Positions 61,496 through 64,000 of a stretch of 64,000 nucleotides of DNA are shown here, piece by piece; positions within the stretch are counted from its first letter, which is position 1, and the number at the start of each line of letters is the position of its first letter. The DNA comes from Haematococcus lacustris (taxonomy: Eukaryota; Chlorophyta; Chlorophyceae; Chlamydomonadales; Haematococcaceae): the NCBI GenBank assembly GCA_030144725.1, contig JASKMD010000027.1, forward strand, positions 2,342,412 to 2,406,411. Reading direction: 5' to 3'. The notes beneath the pieces were generated by a model. The model saw only the letters and a list, made by a program, of their open reading frames with translations. It made no database searches and was not told the DNA's origin. Both the position numbers and the translations under genes were made by a program.

Positions 61496-63964
61496 ATGAA
61501 CTTGCTCAAAGCACTGCATTGTGCAGGACTCGGCCAGGGCCATCCAAAGGGACAAGTGAAGAGTGTGAACGCATGTCTTGATGCCGACTCCTCGCATGCC
61601 TCAGCAAAGGGCAGCCAGTCCCTTCACCAGCTGCCCGCCCACTTGCTCCACAACTTGCCCAGCATGGCAGTCTCCATGCAAGCATGCATGCAAGCGGTGA
61701 AGTCCTCGCAGCTGGGCAGTGCAGAAGGCAGCCCCAGCTGGCCCCAGCCGCACCTGGTGCAGCTGGGAAAACTCAAGTCCAGAGTGTTGGCCCACGGGGT
61801 CATGTTGGTAGCAGACACCCTGACCTTCCCAGGCCTGGCTTACAACCCCAGCAGCGGTCTGGAGCCGGCTGTGCTGCTCCAAGTGCAGCCACACTTCAGC
61901 CGTGCGGCCAGCTGCAGCCAGCGCTCTGGGTCCGCCTTCAAGCTGCTGGACAGCATCCTAGACCCCGCAGATGACCAGGTCTCCTCCAACCCCTTGCATT
62001 CCCCACCCCTCCTGAAACAGGGGCTCAGCGGCTCTGCTGAGCCTGCACCCAGCGGTAGGCTGTCCAGCAAGCTGGAGAGAGCCAGCCTCAAACAGGATGT
62101 CACCATGCTGGCTGCTCGAACCACCAGCAAAGCTGGAGAGAAAAGCCTTCCCGGGCTGGGAGGGCTGGGAGGGCAGGGGCTGGGAGGGCTGGCGGCGCTC
62201 CAACACATGCTGCGGGGGGTGGCCATCTTGGACCAAGTGCCTGTCATCGCCACGCTGATGGAGCTTGAAGGCGTGGTGGTCTATCAGGTAGTGTGTCACA
62301 CACCCTACCACAGCCTTGGTCACACATGTGATACTCCAACATTTAGCTCAGGCACGCATGTCACACTGCCACACTCCTTGGCAGGCATCATGCAGAAACG
62401 AGGCGCCAGCTCACCGCATGGCATGCATGGGCTTTGTGAAACACCTTACCATGCAGCTGTACTGCAGAGCCACTGCAATTGAAGTGGTACTGGTTCACTC
62501 CTGTGATGTCATGCAATTGCAATGTCTTGGGACATGGTCATTGCCATCGTGTCTTGTGGCATTAGTCTCAACCTTACCATTAATCTCAACCATTAATTTC
62601 CACCTCAAATATGGAATGTGTTTATCTCATGATCTCATGTGATTGATGGAGCAGGACATTTTCACGAATTTCGATTAAACGGTGTAGCCTGAAATGAGAC
62701 AGGCTACTCAGGCTTGCTGGCCTGGGCCGCCTTTGACTTGTCTGCTGCCCTGCAGAATGAAGGCAGTGTGCTGTATTGGGGCCAGCTAGTTGACAGGCAC
62801 CTGCTGCCCAAGCCTTCCCTCACCACCTTCCCCATCCCACCCCAGCCTCCCAGCCAGCATGGGCACCAGGCCTGCTACGCAGCCAATGCACCTCTTCCCA
62901 GCTACTTAGCCAACCCGTCGCTGCTGCTGCTGGCACGTTTGTTCAGCAAGCAGCAGGACCTGCTGCAAGAGCTGCAGGCAGAGGTGGCTCAGGGCCGGGC
63001 CTGGCGCCGTGTGCTGCAAGTGCCTCAGAACTACAGCCAGGGGCAAGGCAATGGTGGGGACCAGGAGGTTGACAGCATCGCTGCGGTGCCGGCAGACTCT
63101 GCACTGGGCACAGCAGCAGCAGCAGCAGCAGGTGATTTGGAAAATCAGGCTGCAGTGGAGCAGGCAGGGGCAGAGATGGCAGTGGCATGTGAGGCAGGAG
63201 CAGCCGCAGATGCCGCTGGCGTGTCAGGCGAAGCGAGCAGACCAGCAGCTGCAGCCGCCACCTTCACCATTTGTGAGGTCGCAGTCAGAGGTGGTCAGGA
63301 GCAGAGTGCTGCAGCAATGCCGGTGGACGCCGTTGCTGGCGTTGAGGCGCCTCTGATCTCCCCGGAGGTGAGCGGTGGTCCGGCCTGCTGGGCTGCAGTC
63401 GGCAGGCTACACCACCTGGGCCCCGCCTGCCTCTGACACATGTGGGGCTGCAACACAGCCTCACGTGGCTTGGCCTGGTCTGCCCTTGGTGATGCCCTTC
63501 TGCTTCTTCCGAGCCATTGTGCCGCTAGGTGCTGGGCTTTGGGACGTTTGTGGCTTGATTAAACAACTTCTGGGTTTTACGGTTGATCTGGGTTTGGGTT
63601 CTCGGTCCAATGGGTGTAGTGCAGCACCCTCACACTTAGGTAACCAGCCACAGCAGTGGATGCAGCAGCAGCATGAGCAGCAGCAGCAGCATGAGCAGCA
63701 GCATGAGCAGCAGCAGCATGAGCAGCAGCAGAAGCAGCATGAGCAGCAGCAGCAGCAGCAGAAGCAGCAGAAGCAGCAGCAGCAGCAGCAGCAGCAGCAC
63801 CACCACGAGCATGAGCAGCCTGTAAACCCAGTCAGGCTACAGCACACTGGCACAAGTGCACTGCGGCTCAGAGTAGAGCCACCCATACCCCTGGCATGGC
63901 CTGCCCAACCCCAGCACAGCTTGAAGCAACTTAACACAAGCCCCAAAAAACCCTGTCAGAAATG
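61496..63964 (+). CDS. PAS-like domain protein with polyglutamine tract (possibly a nucleotide cyclase relative), partial
   Basis: Exon 61496-62287 (start codon MNLLKALHCAGL possible, but may be internal) ends VPVIATLMELEGVVVYQ. The next exon, 62756-63367, continues in phase with NEGSVLYWGQL, so the join gives the PAS-like pattern hydrophobic strand, VVYQN-x-x-S-x-x-Y-x-G. After it come LLLLARLFSKQQDLLQELQ and GRAWRRVLQVP. This layout is typical of the PAS regions in Chlamydomonas-type adenylate/guanylate cyclases as I remember them, but no cyclase catalytic domain is visible here. Ala/Gln-rich stretches follow. A Gln/His/Glu-rich open stretch from about 63640 to a stop at 63964 may be a further exon. 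Signalling role is inferred. Confidence 0.45.
63655..63805. repeat. CAG-rich trinucleotide tract
   Basis: Mixed CAGCAG, CATGAG and AAGCAG units read in one frame as Gln-rich with His, Glu and Lys. It probably lies in an exon. Confidence 0.85.
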
Positions 63965-64000
63965 ACATTGCGGGCATCCGACACGCCGCAGGCATCTGCT

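Overview
The window is nuclear DNA of a eukaryote, most likely a chlorophyte green alga of the Chlamydomonadales type. The evidence is: many short exons bounded by GTGAGT/GTAAGT donors and TGCAG acceptors; GC-rich coding sequence with Gln, Gly, Pro and Ser runs; Ty3/gypsy chromodomain retrotransposons; an algal-style PAS protein; and a very large load of simple repeats. A Haematococcus- or Chlamydomonas-like alga would fit, but the species cannot be fixed from the sequence. There are two 500-base N gaps (21340-21839 and 47459-47958).

Almost the whole window is transposons inserted into transposons. The dominant players are DNA elements I call CACTC elements (EnSpm/CACTA-like). Their ends start CACTC and continue within about 20 bases into a TAAGG-type block; they make 2-bp target duplications and carry long subterminal arrays of a short, usually palindromic motif that differs between subfamilies. 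Element D (2732-6227, TSD AA), element A (8804-12656, TSD GG) and element C (44724-52769, TSD TT) are complete. Removing A and C in silico restores open reading frames across the junctions. Elements E (right end 18577) and B (right end 39093) show one end only; a further end near 29409 (F) is tentative.

Layout. 1-18577: probably the right-hand part of an autonomous element E. It holds a tnp2-type transposase on the minus strand (600-2260) facing a multi-exon plus-strand gene or gene pair (6473-13621 and 14936-17521; the second part looks like a 2-oxoglutarate/Fe(II) dioxygenase fold), with D, A and a truncated F-box-like gene inside it. 18578-21339: partial Ty3/gypsy pol (retroelement 1), cut by E on the left and a gap on the right. 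21840-29409: tandem intron-like cassettes in pyrimidine/purine-biased DNA, then a 1.3-kb CCAGTACTGG array. 29665-37040: five F-box/leucine-rich-like genes, two pairs of them head to head. 37519-39093: an unknown gene, a phased ATCTGTACAGAT array and the right end of element B. 39094-57534: a minus-strand Ty3/gypsy element (retroelement 2) split by B, by a MITE pair and by a complete LTR retrotransposon (retroelement 3, 40657-55453; LTRs identical by eye, TSD CCAGG), which is itself split by element C. 57591-58867: 3' end of a non-LTR retrotransposon next to a (GGGGC)n array. 60016-63964: probable host exons, including a PAS-like region interrupted by an intron and followed by a polyglutamine tract.

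Order of events by nesting: retroelement 2 is older than retroelement 3, which is older than element C; retroelement 2 is also older than element B; retroelement 1 is older than element E, which is older than elements A and D. The non-autonomous elements A, C and D share three things: subterminal motif arrays built around CTGYRCAG, at least one copy of an approximately 75-bp intron-like cassette, and long pentanucleotide repeats.
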